From contig NZ_JAMJWC010000001.1 of the NCBI RefSeq assembly GCF_023554555.1, positions 682,001 to 746,000 on the forward strand: a DNA stretch of 64,000 bases, in the 5' to 3' direction. Shown here one piece after another: positions 18,663 to 25,911 of this stretch. Below the pieces are notes generated by a model. The model was not told where the DNA came from and searched no databases. It worked only from the letters and a program-made list of their open reading frames with translations. A program made the position numbers and the translations under genes. Each line of letters opens with the position of its first letter. The stretch's first letter is position 1. The DNA comes from Sphingobacterium sp. lm-10 (GTDB lineage: Bacteria; Bacteroidota; Bacteroidia; Sphingobacteriales; Sphingobacteriaceae).

Positions 18663-19199
18663 TTATTCTACCGGATACAGCCCTATTTTCAAGGTAGAAA
18701 GCGCTTTGCTGATGTGGTATTCTACGGCGCGTTCGGAGATCAGCAACAAACGGGATATTTCCTTATTCGTCAAGCCTTCTTCACGACTCATCTTAAATAC
18801 ATTTTTACATTGTTTTGGTAAGGATTCGACCAAGCTATGTACTTTGTGATTGAGCTCCTTTACCAGCACCTGCTGATCCTCATAGTCGACTCTTGTGGTG
18901 CTTAGGATAATGTCGTGATGACGTTGCTTGGTCGTTTTGTTGCGGATGTATTCCATGGTTTTCAGTTTCACGGAGCGAAGCAAATAGCGCTCTACATCCT
19001 GAATGTTAAGATTTTCCCGTCGTTCCCAAAGAGATTTGAAAATCTCCTGAACAATCTCTTTCGCATCCTCTTCATCCGAAGTCATCTTTACTGCAAAAGC
19101 ATATAAACGCTTCCAGTATCGTTCGAATAACTGTTCGAACGATGCGCGATTGACCTGTAATAATTGATGCTGTTCTTCCAAAGCATCGCAAATATACAT
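18663..19199 (-). CDS. ECF RNA polymerase sigma factor (FecI-like)
   Basis: A 178-residue sigma factor. Region 2 lies at about 20-90 (FEQLFERYWKRLYAFAVKMT; EEDAKEIVQEIFKSLWERRENL) and region 4 at about 122-172 (SLPKQCKNVFKMSREEGLTNKEISRLLLISERAVEYHISKA), with the helix-turn-helix of Bacteroidota FecI-type sigma factors. It is immediately followed by its presumed anti-sigma factor and sits inside the TonB/DUF4374 block, so it probably drives expression of that block. The ATG at 19199 is chosen; a TTTATTTAGA stretch lies directly upstream. Confidence 0.92.
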   Translation of the reverse strand: MYICDALEEQHQLLQVNRASFEQLFERYWKRLYAFAVKMTSDEEDAKEIVQEIFKSLWERRENLNIQDVERYLLRSVKLKTMEYIRNKTTKQRHHDIILSTTRVDYEDQQVLVKELNHKVHSLVESLPKQCKNVFKMSREEGLTNKEISRLLLISERAVEYHISKALSTLKIGLYPVE

Positions 19200-19244
19200 T
19201 TATTTAGATTTATTATAAATAGTATTTTCATATTGTTTATCTTT

Positions 19245-19466
19245 CTACAGCTGGTTGATTTTTACGGCGCGACTCCGTCGTGCTTCGGGTTTCTCTACAG
19301 ATAGCACACCTTCCCGACAGAGTTGACTGATGTTTTGATAGATAGCTGCATAGCTGTAGCATTTCTTTCCTGGATTGAGCTGCAAAAAAATCTCGTCTGC
19401 GCATAAGGCTTCTCTCTGTTGCTGCAACACATTTATAATTGCCTGCTGTGTCTTTGTGTATCTCAT
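19245..19466 (-). CDS. truncated Fur-like DNA-binding protein (winged helix only)
   Basis: A 73-residue protein matching the N-terminal winged helix of Fur family regulators: RYTKTQQAIINVLQQ, then ADEIFLQL, then SYAAIYQNISQLCREGVLSV, which parallels the Fur recognition helix S-x-A-T-V-Y-R-N-L and the wing. The C-terminal dimerisation and metal-binding domain is absent: the protein stops shortly after the wing with a basic tail (EARRSRAVKI). Canonical Fur has about 135-160 residues. It lies 24 bases downstream of a TonB receptor gene and 45 bases upstream of the ECF sigma gene, all in the same direction. It may be an iron-block regulator, but it lacks the visible metal sensor. Confidence 0.8.
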   Translation of the reverse strand: MRYTKTQQAIINVLQQQREALCADEIFLQLNPGKKCYSYAAIYQNISQLCREGVLSVEKPEARRSRAVKINQL

Positions 19467-19490
19467 ACGGCTAATCTTAGTGCCAATTTT

Positions 19491-21851
19491 TTATTCTCCA
19501 AAGCGGTAGCTTAAGGACAGCATTAACTTCCTGTTGTCCGGGAATGCAGAGTGCGCTATGATTAAGTCGCCATAAGTGCTGGTGTACTGCGGATTGGCAT
19601 TCCGGATGAGGCCGGTCACGGCAAGTTTTAGCATAGCCCGATCGTTCATTAGTTTTTTCTCCGCGGCCACATCCACGCCATAGCGTTGATCGGTGCGCAT
19701 GGCGCCCGTCGTAACACCCGAGTTGTAGTACGCTGCAATTTCGGCGCGCAATCCCCATTTTATCTGCAAGGTGTGTCGGCTATTGGCCGACCAACTTGAA
19801 CCTTCAGAATTCAATATTACGTCGTCAATCTCCCCACGGTAATTATTATGAAAAGCATTCAGGTAATGACTAGCAGTCCACCACGAGAAGAAGCTGTTGT
19901 TGTACATCACACTGGCACTGTAATTTTTGAAGTTACCGATGTTGGCAGGTCGCGTTAGGTTTTCACCCGGATTGCTACCTACGCGGGAGATCCAATTAAT
20001 AACGTCGTAGCCGTAGCTCATGCTCATCGTGGTAAACAGCACATTTTTAAAGCCATGCCCCACTTCACCAATATAACTGCGCTCTGGTTTTAGCTCGGGA
20101 TTACCTTCGGAGTAGGTGAATGCATCCTGATAGATCCGAAACGCGTTGATGTCGTGATCCCCCGGACGCTCGATCCGGCTGCTAAAGGAACTTCTGATCG
20201 TGTGGTTGTTGTTGATGTTGTACAACAAGAAGCCGTTGGGAAACAGGTCAAAATAACGTTGTTGACTGATATTGCTGAGTGTAACCTGATTGGCTTTGAT
20301 GAAGGTATATTCGCCACGAAGGCCGGCTTGGTATTCAAATCGGTTGAATTGGCCAGAATACATTGCATACACCGCTTGTATGTGCTGCGTATACTGAAAT
20401 TGGTTGGAGGTACCGGCATCTCTACGCCAACTTGTACCACTCAGCGTATCATTCTGCACATCATTATTGATGAAGAAATAGGTGGCTTTCCAACCTAACT
20501 CGAGCTTCGCACGGTCATTAAACGGCTTGCTGTAATCCAGTCGGCCTGCGTAGGTAGTGTTGCTGAGATCCTGAACGTTGGCCCGCGCTGAAGTGCGCAC
20601 ATTGTTGTTGGCTAGATCCATAATATCTGTGCGGAAGCTATTGTTATAGGCGTTGCCATGCGGTGCATAATCGAAGTTGATTTTCAGGAAATGATCTTCT
20701 CCTTCGTATTTATTTACGTAGTTAACATTAAATGTTAGATTGTTAAAGGTTTCATCAAACTGATTGTTGGTGGCCGCTGTTTGTGTGGTGGCACCTGCTG
20801 CGGAACTGGTGACCATGTCAATTAGCGACGAGCTGATGAAACGGCCACGCATCCAATGAAAGCTGGCATCTAATACACCTCCATCGTTAAATTCATAGCT
20901 GGCACCAGTGCGCAGACTGTGAAACTTGCCTGGGTTGAGCTCCTGTATTTCTTTCTGCTGTTGTATCGAACTAAGCAAGCCGTTGTCAAAAAATTGCCTT
21001 TCGATCCGCGTACTATCTTCCGACTGTTCGCGCCCGACAGATCCGTTGGCATACATGTTCAAACCATTTACCTTGTAGTGAATGCCGCCGCCAACCGTAG
21101 CCTGAGATTTTCTGCTTTGCGATCCGCGCACAAACACGTCACCACCAAAGCCGCTCCTTTTATTTCTCTTAGTCACGATATTGATGATACCAGCCGTGCC
21201 AGCGGCATCTTCTCGAGCAGATGGATTGCTCATCAGCTCTAGCTTTGCAACATCCGCTGCTTGCATGCCGCGAAGCATGCTGGCGAGCTGCGCGCCGGTG
21301 AGGTAAGTTTCGCGTCCGTCAATACGCACATTGGCACCCGCCCGTCCCTGAATGGAAAAATTTCCTTTACCATCCGATACAATGCCCGGAGTTTTCTCCA
21401 GCAATTCTAAGGCATTATTTCCTTCACTCAAAACCGAACCTTCGACATCGACTACCAGCTTATCCACGTACTGTCGAATACCGGGTTGGCGTCCGCTCAC
21501 TACTACTGCTGCAATTTCGGTCAAATCCGCGCGCAAATAAATAGCATCCAACAGTCGCTGCTCGCCCATAGTGAGCGTAAAAGCCTCCGAATGATATTCG
21601 GCGAAGCCCAATGCGTGTACTTGGATGACAAATGAACCTGCATTGGTCGGATGCAACCGATAAAATCCGTCGGCATCGGTTTTATGCTGAAAAACAACGG
21701 TGCTGTCCGGCAAGCGCAAGAGGGTAATGGAAGCTTCCGGCAAGGGTTTCTGATCTGCGGAGAGCAATCGTCCTTTTACGGTGGTTTGCCCGTATAGGTT
21801 GGCGCCGAAAGATAGAAAAAGGAAAAAGAGTAAACGTGTTTGTAGATTCAT
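19491..21851 (-). CDS. TonB-dependent receptor, outer membrane beta-barrel family
   Basis: A 786-residue outer-membrane protein with a signal peptide (LLFFLFLSFGANLYGQ), an N-terminal CarboxypepD_reg-like domain at about 25-105 (VKGRLLSADQKPLPEASITLL), a plug-like part at about 115-230 (ALELLEKTPGIVSDGKGNFSIQGRAGANVRIDGRE; AAGTAGIINIVTKR) and a barrel of the OMP_b-brl_3 type ending in LSLSYRFGE. Its class differs from the receptor at 14206. It lies 102 bases after the YncE-like gene and 24 bases before the mini-Fur gene. Pairing of a receptor with a YncE-like propeller recalls E. coli yncD-yncE; ligand unknown. Confidence 0.9.
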   Translation of the reverse strand: MNLQTRLLFFLFLSFGANLYGQTTVKGRLLSADQKPLPEASITLLRLPDSTVVFQHKTDADGFYRLHPTNAGSFVIQVHALGFAEYHSEAFTLTMGEQRLLDAIYLRADLTEIAAVVVSGRQPGIRQYVDKLVVDVEGSVLSEGNNALELLEKTPGIVSDGKGNFSIQGRAGANVRIDGRETYLTGAQLASMLRGMQAADVAKLELMSNPSAREDAAGTAGIINIVTKRNKRSGFGGDVFVRGSQSRKSQATVGGGIHYKVNGLNMYANGSVGREQSEDSTRIERQFFDNGLLSSIQQQKEIQELNPGKFHSLRTGASYEFNDGGVLDASFHWMRGRFISSSLIDMVTSSAAGATTQTAATNNQFDETFNNLTFNVNYVNKYEGEDHFLKINFDYAPHGNAYNNSFRTDIMDLANNNVRTSARANVQDLSNTTYAGRLDYSKPFNDRAKLELGWKATYFFINNDVQNDTLSGTSWRRDAGTSNQFQYTQHIQAVYAMYSGQFNRFEYQAGLRGEYTFIKANQVTLSNISQQRYFDLFPNGFLLYNINNNHTIRSSFSSRIERPGDHDINAFRIYQDAFTYSEGNPELKPERSYIGEVGHGFKNVLFTTMSMSYGYDVINWISRVGSNPGENLTRPANIGNFKNYSASVMYNNSFFSWWTASHYLNAFHNNYRGEIDDVILNSEGSSWSANSRHTLQIKWGLRAEIAAYYNSGVTTGAMRTDQRYGVDVAAEKKLMNDRAMLKLAVTGLIRNANPQYTSTYGDLIIAHSAFPDNRKLMLSLSYRFGE

Positions 21852-21953
21852 GTTAAGTCGGGATATTATCCCCAGTCTCCATGGTGGAGATAGGGGATAA
21901 TGTCTATAGGGTAGTGGTTTAGAAGATGTTCTTAAAAGTAGATGTAGGTGTGA

Positions 21954-23012
21954 TTATCCTCTTTTGTAGTGGATTTTCATAACGGTATTGCCATTTTCTA
22001 CTGGTTCGCCATTTCGTCCGGCTTCTTTGTTAGTCACGTAGATTGTGCCTGTTTTTTGATCTAGGCTGATGGTGTTAGGTAGGCCTTCGGTCGGGATGCG
22101 TTCGAGTACTTTGTACGTATTCGCGTCGATCACGGCTACTTCTTGTTTTATGCGGTTAGCGCTATAGATTAGCTGATTGGCATGGTCATAAACAAGGCCA
22201 ATAGGAGAGCTGTCGTAGCCTAAATATACTTTGTCGATAATCTCGCCTGAGTTGCCATTTATCACCGTGATGTTATTGTCGTTAGATTGGCTTACGAAAA
22301 TCCGGTTGTTTTTTAAGTCCAGGGCTAGGTTCATGGGGCAATAAGACCAGGTTTGGAAGCTATTTTCCATCTCGCCTGTCGTGGCGTTGAAAACCAAGAT
22401 GCTACCCTTCATATTCTGTCCGTCGGTGCCATACACTCTGTTGCGTTCGCTGTCGACACTGAGGCCAAGTAAATACGCATTAGCATAATCCAATGACTTT
22501 TCGTACGTGTTGGTGTTACCATCTACTTGCCAGATAGAAGGATTTCCGTGGTCTGATACATAGATTTTGTTGGTTTTCTCATCAACCGCGAGTTCCCGAA
22601 TTTTGGATTTTGCCTTTCCACTAGGGATAAGCGTGTGCTTTTTGGTTTTAATATCTACCGCACTGATCGCATTTTGCAGGGAATGTCCGACATAGAGCGT
22701 TTGGGTTTTATTGTTAAGGGTAATGCCGAAGGGCAGGTTGTTACCTACCGAAATGGAGTCGGTGATCTGCAGATCGGTACCGTTGAGCACATAAATAAAG
22801 TTTTCTACCTCGCGGTTGAATCCCTTTTTTGGACCTGCTACATATACTTTATCGTTGGTGGGGTTGTAAACCAGCTGATAGACTTCGTTGGGCAACTTTT
22901 GCGTGTGTGCAATTTCGTAGTTCATGTTGGGCATATCGTTGTCTTGGCCGAATGCCAAAAGGCCTTGCAAAGCAAAAGCACATAGGAAAAGTGTTGTTCT
23001 CTTATTCATCAT
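21954..23012 (-). CDS. YncE-like beta-propeller protein, exported
   Basis: A 352-residue exported protein (signal TLFLCAFALQGLLAFGQ) made of about seven repeats of the NHL/YncE type: KVYVAGPKKG, TLYVGHSLQNAISAVDIKTKK, KIYVSDHGNPSIWQVDGNT, RIFVSQSNDNNITVINGNSGE, LIYSANRIKQEVAVIDANTYKVL and TIYVTNKEAGRNG. This is the seven-bladed propeller with a YVTN-type signature. In E. coli yncE lies next to the TonB receptor gene yncD and is reported as iron-responsive; here the propeller is the first gene of a block with two TonB receptors, so a role in metal uptake is likely. Its exact ligand is unknown. Confidence 0.88.
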   Translation of the reverse strand: MMNKRTTLFLCAFALQGLLAFGQDNDMPNMNYEIAHTQKLPNEVYQLVYNPTNDKVYVAGPKKGFNREVENFIYVLNGTDLQITDSISVGNNLPFGITLNNKTQTLYVGHSLQNAISAVDIKTKKHTLIPSGKAKSKIRELAVDEKTNKIYVSDHGNPSIWQVDGNTNTYEKSLDYANAYLLGLSVDSERNRVYGTDGQNMKGSILVFNATTGEMENSFQTWSYCPMNLALDLKNNRIFVSQSNDNNITVINGNSGEIIDKVYLGYDSSPIGLVYDHANQLIYSANRIKQEVAVIDANTYKVLERIPTEGLPNTISLDQKTGTIYVTNKEAGRNGEPVENGNTVMKIHYKRG

Positions 23013-23370
23013 GGAGTTATTTGTGATGGTAGCGGCAATTTTTACCGCTTTCTTATAAAGAGAGTTGCCCCAATGGGAAGTTACCGAAGTCTTATTTAGA
23101 AAAAGTCTTAAATATTCTTTTTACATAAAATTTTTTCATGGAATAGTGAGTGCTTCATTATTAGGGCTATCATAGATGGTGTTCAACTTAGAGTTGATCT
23201 CGCTTTACAGCTGAGTATGCGAGCGCATAGCCTATCACCACTTAGGTTCGGCTTCATGTACTGAGAAATATTTTGAAAACTATTTTATGACAAGAAATAA
23301 GCACGGAGAAGTAAAATCCTAAATTTCTATCCTACATTTGTGATTATCAATTAGTACTAACTTAATCGCT
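23013..23370. other. divergent intergenic region upstream of the iron block and doxX
   Basis: About 358 bases with no supported gene. It should hold the promoter for the minus-strand block. A half-palindromic site, atttaga-N5-tcttaaat, lies at 23094-23113. A hairpin gcggcaatttttaccgc occurs near 23032. The plus-strand promoter element for doxX is at its right end. Confidence 0.5.
23333..23340 (+). promoter_or_regulatory. TAnnTTTG promoter element (-7) for doxX
   Basis: The sequence TACATTTG matches the Bacteroidota -7 consensus TAnnTTTG, 30 bases before the doxX start. I see no clear TTTG -33 partner. Confidence 0.45.
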
Positions 23371-23748
23371 ATGAAAATCGTAAAATTCATCTTGAGCTTA
23401 TTATTCGGTTTGCTGTTTATCAACGCGGGACTGAATAAATTCTTAAACTACATGCCCGTGCCGGAGCCGACTCCTCAGGAATTGGAAATATTCCAGGCAA
23501 TCGAAAAACTACAATGGATCATGCCATTAATTGGATTGGTGGAAATAATAGGTGGCATACTGTTTATCATTCCCAGAACCCGGGCCATTGGAGCCATCGT
23601 GATACTTCCCGTGATGGTTGGCATTGTGCTCCACAACTACACATTCATGCCAAGCGGCTTAGCCATGGCTATTCCACTGCTATTGATCAACCTATGGATG
23701 ATTATTGATCACCGCGCTAAGTTTATGCAGCTTCTTCAAGGAAATTAG
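23371..23748 (+). CDS. DoxX-like membrane protein
   Basis: A 125-residue inner-membrane protein with four predicted helices: residues 4-20 (VKFILSLLFGLLFINAGLNKF), 50-68 (WIMPLIGLVEIIGGILFII), 72-88 (AIGAIVILPVMVGIVLHNY) and 96-113 (AMAIPLLLINLWMII). The N-terminal FINAGLNKF and HNYTF motifs are typical of small DoxX-like proteins. The function of these proteins in Bacteroidota is poorly defined; some form membrane oxidoreductase complexes. It is monocistronic, divergent from the iron block, and has a good terminator after it. Confidence 0.88.
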   Translation: MKIVKFILSLLFGLLFINAGLNKFLNYMPVPEPTPQELEIFQAIEKLQWIMPLIGLVEIIGGILFIIPRTRAIGAIVILPVMVGIVLHNYTFMPSGLAMAIPLLLINLWMIIDHRAKFMQLLQGN

Positions 23749-23766
23749 GAAAACATGACCGACAAG

Positions 23767-23793
23767 CTATCTCGTATAGACTATACGAGATAG
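23767..23793 (+). terminator. terminator after doxX
   Basis: Stem ctatctcgtatag / ctatacgagatag with a very short loop, followed by tttcgtttcttt, starting 19 bases after the doxX stop. Confidence 0.75.
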
Positions 23794-24309
23794 TTTCGTT
23801 TCTTTGGATAAAGCAAGTGGCTAATCGAGGAATTTTAGCCATTTGTTTTGGAGATCGCTGTTTATTGGATTTTGTCATTTTTGAAAAGATACTTTCCAAT
23901 AGGGCGAGTTTCATAATTTAATGTCAGTATTTGATGAAAGCTCAAGGAAAAGGAGAGGAGGTCGTCATCATCTTGCAGGAAGTTTGTCTTTAGCATAAAA
24001 GATAGGTATCTATGAAAGTCCGGTATCAAAAAATTTTGTTATGCGCAGTGTCCAATCGTTATGTTATTGAGCTTTTTTTGAGGGATTACTGATTAATTAT
24101 GACACGGTCATTTATAAGGTTACTAGCCACGTCTTTTGATAGTAATCGTGACTTTTATGTACGAAATTATTGACCAATACAATTTGACAGTTGCTAACTG
24201 TCATAGTTGTTTTAATCTTAAGTTTTGGTGTTATTAAAATCTACTTTGACTGAAATCGACATAGGAAAATCGACCCCCATAATAATAGCTTCTCCTGAGC
24301 ATAGGGAAG

Positions 24310-24344
24310 GCAAACGCGCCCACTAAATAGCGGAGCGCGTTTGC
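24310..24344 (-). terminator. hairpin after small basic lipoprotein gene
   Basis: Perfect 10-bp stem gcaaacgcgc / gcgcgtttgc around a 15-base loop, beginning six bases beyond the stop of the minus-strand lipoprotein gene. The T-tract is weak on the minus strand. Confidence 0.5.
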
Positions 24345-24350
24345 TATTAT

Positions 24351-24584
24351 TTACCGTCTGCTAGGAAATAGATTCTCATCCCTTCTTCGCGAGTTCCCCT
24401 TTTTTCCTTTCCCTTTCTTGTGATACCGTGGTCCATGATGCTTTTTGGATTTGCCTTTGTGAGCCCTTTTTACATGTCCGTGTCTAGGACCATTTCCATG
24501 TCTGGATCCATGTGTATAGCACGATGAAAAGCTAAATAGCATCGCAAAAGCCACTATGATGATGGTTATTATTCTGTTTCTCAT
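24351..24584 (-). CDS. small, highly basic His/Lys/Gly-rich lipoprotein
   Basis: A 77-residue predicted lipoprotein from the chosen start (MRNRIITIII); a second ATG lies three codons upstream. The signal helix IITIIIVAFAMLFSFSSC ends in a lipobox Cys22. The mature part consists almost entirely of Gly, His, Lys and Arg (GNGPRHGHVKRAHKGKSKK; YHKKGKGKK) with an acidic DEN near the end. Similar short basic lipoproteins occur in Bacteroidota and are sometimes labelled quinol oxidase subunit 4, a name without support here. Possible roles are binding of metal or anionic surface polymer; both are guesses. It is a single gene with a hairpin behind it. Confidence 0.65.
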   Translation of the reverse strand: MRNRIITIIIVAFAMLFSFSSCYTHGSRHGNGPRHGHVKRAHKGKSKKHHGPRYHKKGKGKKGNSRRRDENLFPSRR

Positions 24585-24701
24585 ATGGTGCATTTTGGCA
24601 AATATTAGACCAATGTTGCTTAGGTAAGTCGTATGCAGATTTTTTACAAGTATTTTTACGGTCTATCAATTAAAAAATTATGAATAAACGTATTAAAGTA
24701 A

Positions 24702-24959
24702 CTATACTCCTTCAACATTATCATTCCGCTCCTCAGAATCACTAGGCTTATTCACAGATTTGTACAATCCAGCTAAGCCATCAATAATTGTTTGTTGCTG
24801 CACAATCTGTTTCTGTTGGTTTTCGATAATCTTATCTACCTTCAAGTACCAAAGGACGACACTTCGTAGTATCAAAAAAATGGCGATAGAAAGAGCAAGT
24901 AAAATTAGGAGTGGGATAATTCCTCCCACATCTGTGGCTTGTAATATTATAATATTCAT
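24702..24959 (-). CDS. small single-pass membrane protein
   Basis: An 85-residue protein with one strong membrane helix (about residues 13-35, IIPLLILLALSIAIFLILRSVVLW), followed by a Gln/Ile-rich coiled-coil-like stretch (VDKIIENQQKQIVQQQTIIDGL) and a charged tail. It has no family that I recognise. The size and layout resemble many Bacteroidota small membrane proteins. It stands alone on the minus strand, with about 110 bases to the lipoprotein gene downstream. Confidence 0.6.
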   Translation of the reverse strand: MNIIILQATDVGGIIPLLILLALSIAIFLILRSVVLWYLKVDKIIENQQKQIVQQQTIIDGLAGLYKSVNKPSDSEERNDNVEGV

Positions 24960-25187
24960 AATGATTTTCAGTTAATTACATCACGAATATAGATTGTTAG
25001 CAATAAATAAAAATGCGGTTTCCCGTAAAGGAGATAATAGTAGCTCCAAACTAACTTAATTCTTATGAAGTAAATAAGCTTGATTATGACTATTCGATCT
25101 CCGCTGTAAAGATTTTGAAGGAACGAAGTGATTGATCACTTCGTTACCTGTCTAATAATAAGTGGTAGCCATAGATATATTTTAAGT

Positions 25188-25439
25188 CTAATTACAATGC
25201 ACGTTTCCTCCGTTAAGGGTTGTTGTCGAAAAAGCTAAAGCAATAGCAACCCTAATAGGATAGGCCTTTATCATATCATTTCTCATTTTGATGATAACGT
25301 AATATATTCCTATTTTTAATAAAATTATTATCAATATTTGATGCACCGGTAAATCACTATGCACCACTATTACCAAGAGGATAAATAACAGGTGAAAAAA
25401 TATAGTTGCATAACTAACTATTTGTTTGTTACTTTGCAT
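25188..25439 (-). CDS. small hydrophobic membrane protein
   Basis: An 83-residue protein with two to three predicted membrane helices (ATIFFHLLFILLVIVVH; ILIIILLKIGIYYVII; a weaker third near AYPIRVAIALAF). The function is not recognised. It is divergent from the MarR gene; with the MarR start placed at 25462 the two genes are separated by 22 bases, so their promoters overlap. Coding status is likely but not certain, since low-complexity hydrophobic frames can arise in AT-rich DNA. Confidence 0.5.
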   Translation of the reverse strand: MQSNKQIVSYATIFFHLLFILLVIVVHSDLPVHQILIIILLKIGIYYVIIKMRNDMIKAYPIRVAIALAFSTTTLNGGNVHCN

Positions 25440-25449
25440 TATAAATTTG
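25421..25449 (+). promoter_or_regulatory. promoter candidate for the MarR efflux operon
   Basis: TTTG at 25421 and TAAATTTG at 25442, with 17 bases between, resemble the Bacteroidota -33/-7 pair (usual spacing 19-21). Transcription would start close to the MarR ATG at 25462. The element overlaps the first codons of the divergent small gene. Confidence 0.4.
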
Positions 25450-25461
25450 ATTAATCAGGAT

Positions 25462-25911
25462 ATGGAAAATGTATTATCATTTGAAGAGCAGTATAACTTA
25501 CTGAATGGACGCCTATTCGGATATGTTTCTCGCTTATTAAATCAGAATTTTAAACATGCCGGAATCAATCTCACGAAGGAGCAATGGACGGTATTAGCCG
25601 TGTTATGGGAGAAAAATGGCGTCTCACAACAGGTCATAGCTAATGAAACCGGGAGAGATAAGCCAAGTACGACCCGTCTATTGGATAACTTACAGAAGTT
25701 GGGCTATATAGCTCGTATTTCTCATCAGAGCGACAAAAGAATGAATATCATTACATTGACTGATTTTGCGGAACAGGAGAAAGATAAAATCATGACCGTG
25801 GTAGACAAGACGTTCAATATTTTGACAACAGGTCTTACTAAACAGCAAATAGAAGGCGTTCGGATCGTTTTTAAAGCAATTTACAGCAATATAGAAAATC
25901 AAGAGAAATGA
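25462..25911 (+). CDS. MarR family transcriptional regulator
   Basis: A 149-residue winged-helix regulator from the chosen ATG (MENVLSFEEQ), preceded by an AGGAT sequence; the frame continues 12 codons upstream, but that part overlaps the promoter. The core (LTKEQWTVLAVLWEKNGVSQQVIANETGRDKPSTTRLLDNLQKLGYIARISHQSDKR) shows the MarR helix-turn-helix and the wing with Asp/Arg. It overlaps the start of the TolC gene by four bases, so it is the first gene of the MarR-TolC-HlyD-ABC2 operon and most likely represses that operon until an exported or toxic compound binds. Confidence 0.92.
   Translation: MENVLSFEEQYNLLNGRLFGYVSRLLNQNFKHAGINLTKEQWTVLAVLWEKNGVSQQVIANETGRDKPSTTRLLDNLQKLGYIARISHQSDKRMNIITLTDFAEQEKDKIMTVVDKTFNILTTGLTKQQIEGVRIVFKAIYSNIENQEK

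Larger units (their letters stand above)
23749..24350. other. 600-bp stretch without a gene
   Basis: AT-rich sequence with no convincing reading frame on either strand. It contains the doxX terminator at its left end and a GC-rich hairpin (24310-24344) beside the small lipoprotein gene at its right end. Nothing else was recognised. Confidence 0.5.

Noticed and set aside
23094..23113. E. coli-type Fur box upstream of the iron block
   Set aside because: The 19-base GATAATGATAATCATTATC consensus is not matched; only a different ATTTAGA-based half-palindrome is seen.
24310..24344. Repeat unit of a mobile element
   Set aside because: Only one copy seen; its position just beyond a stop codon fits a terminator better.
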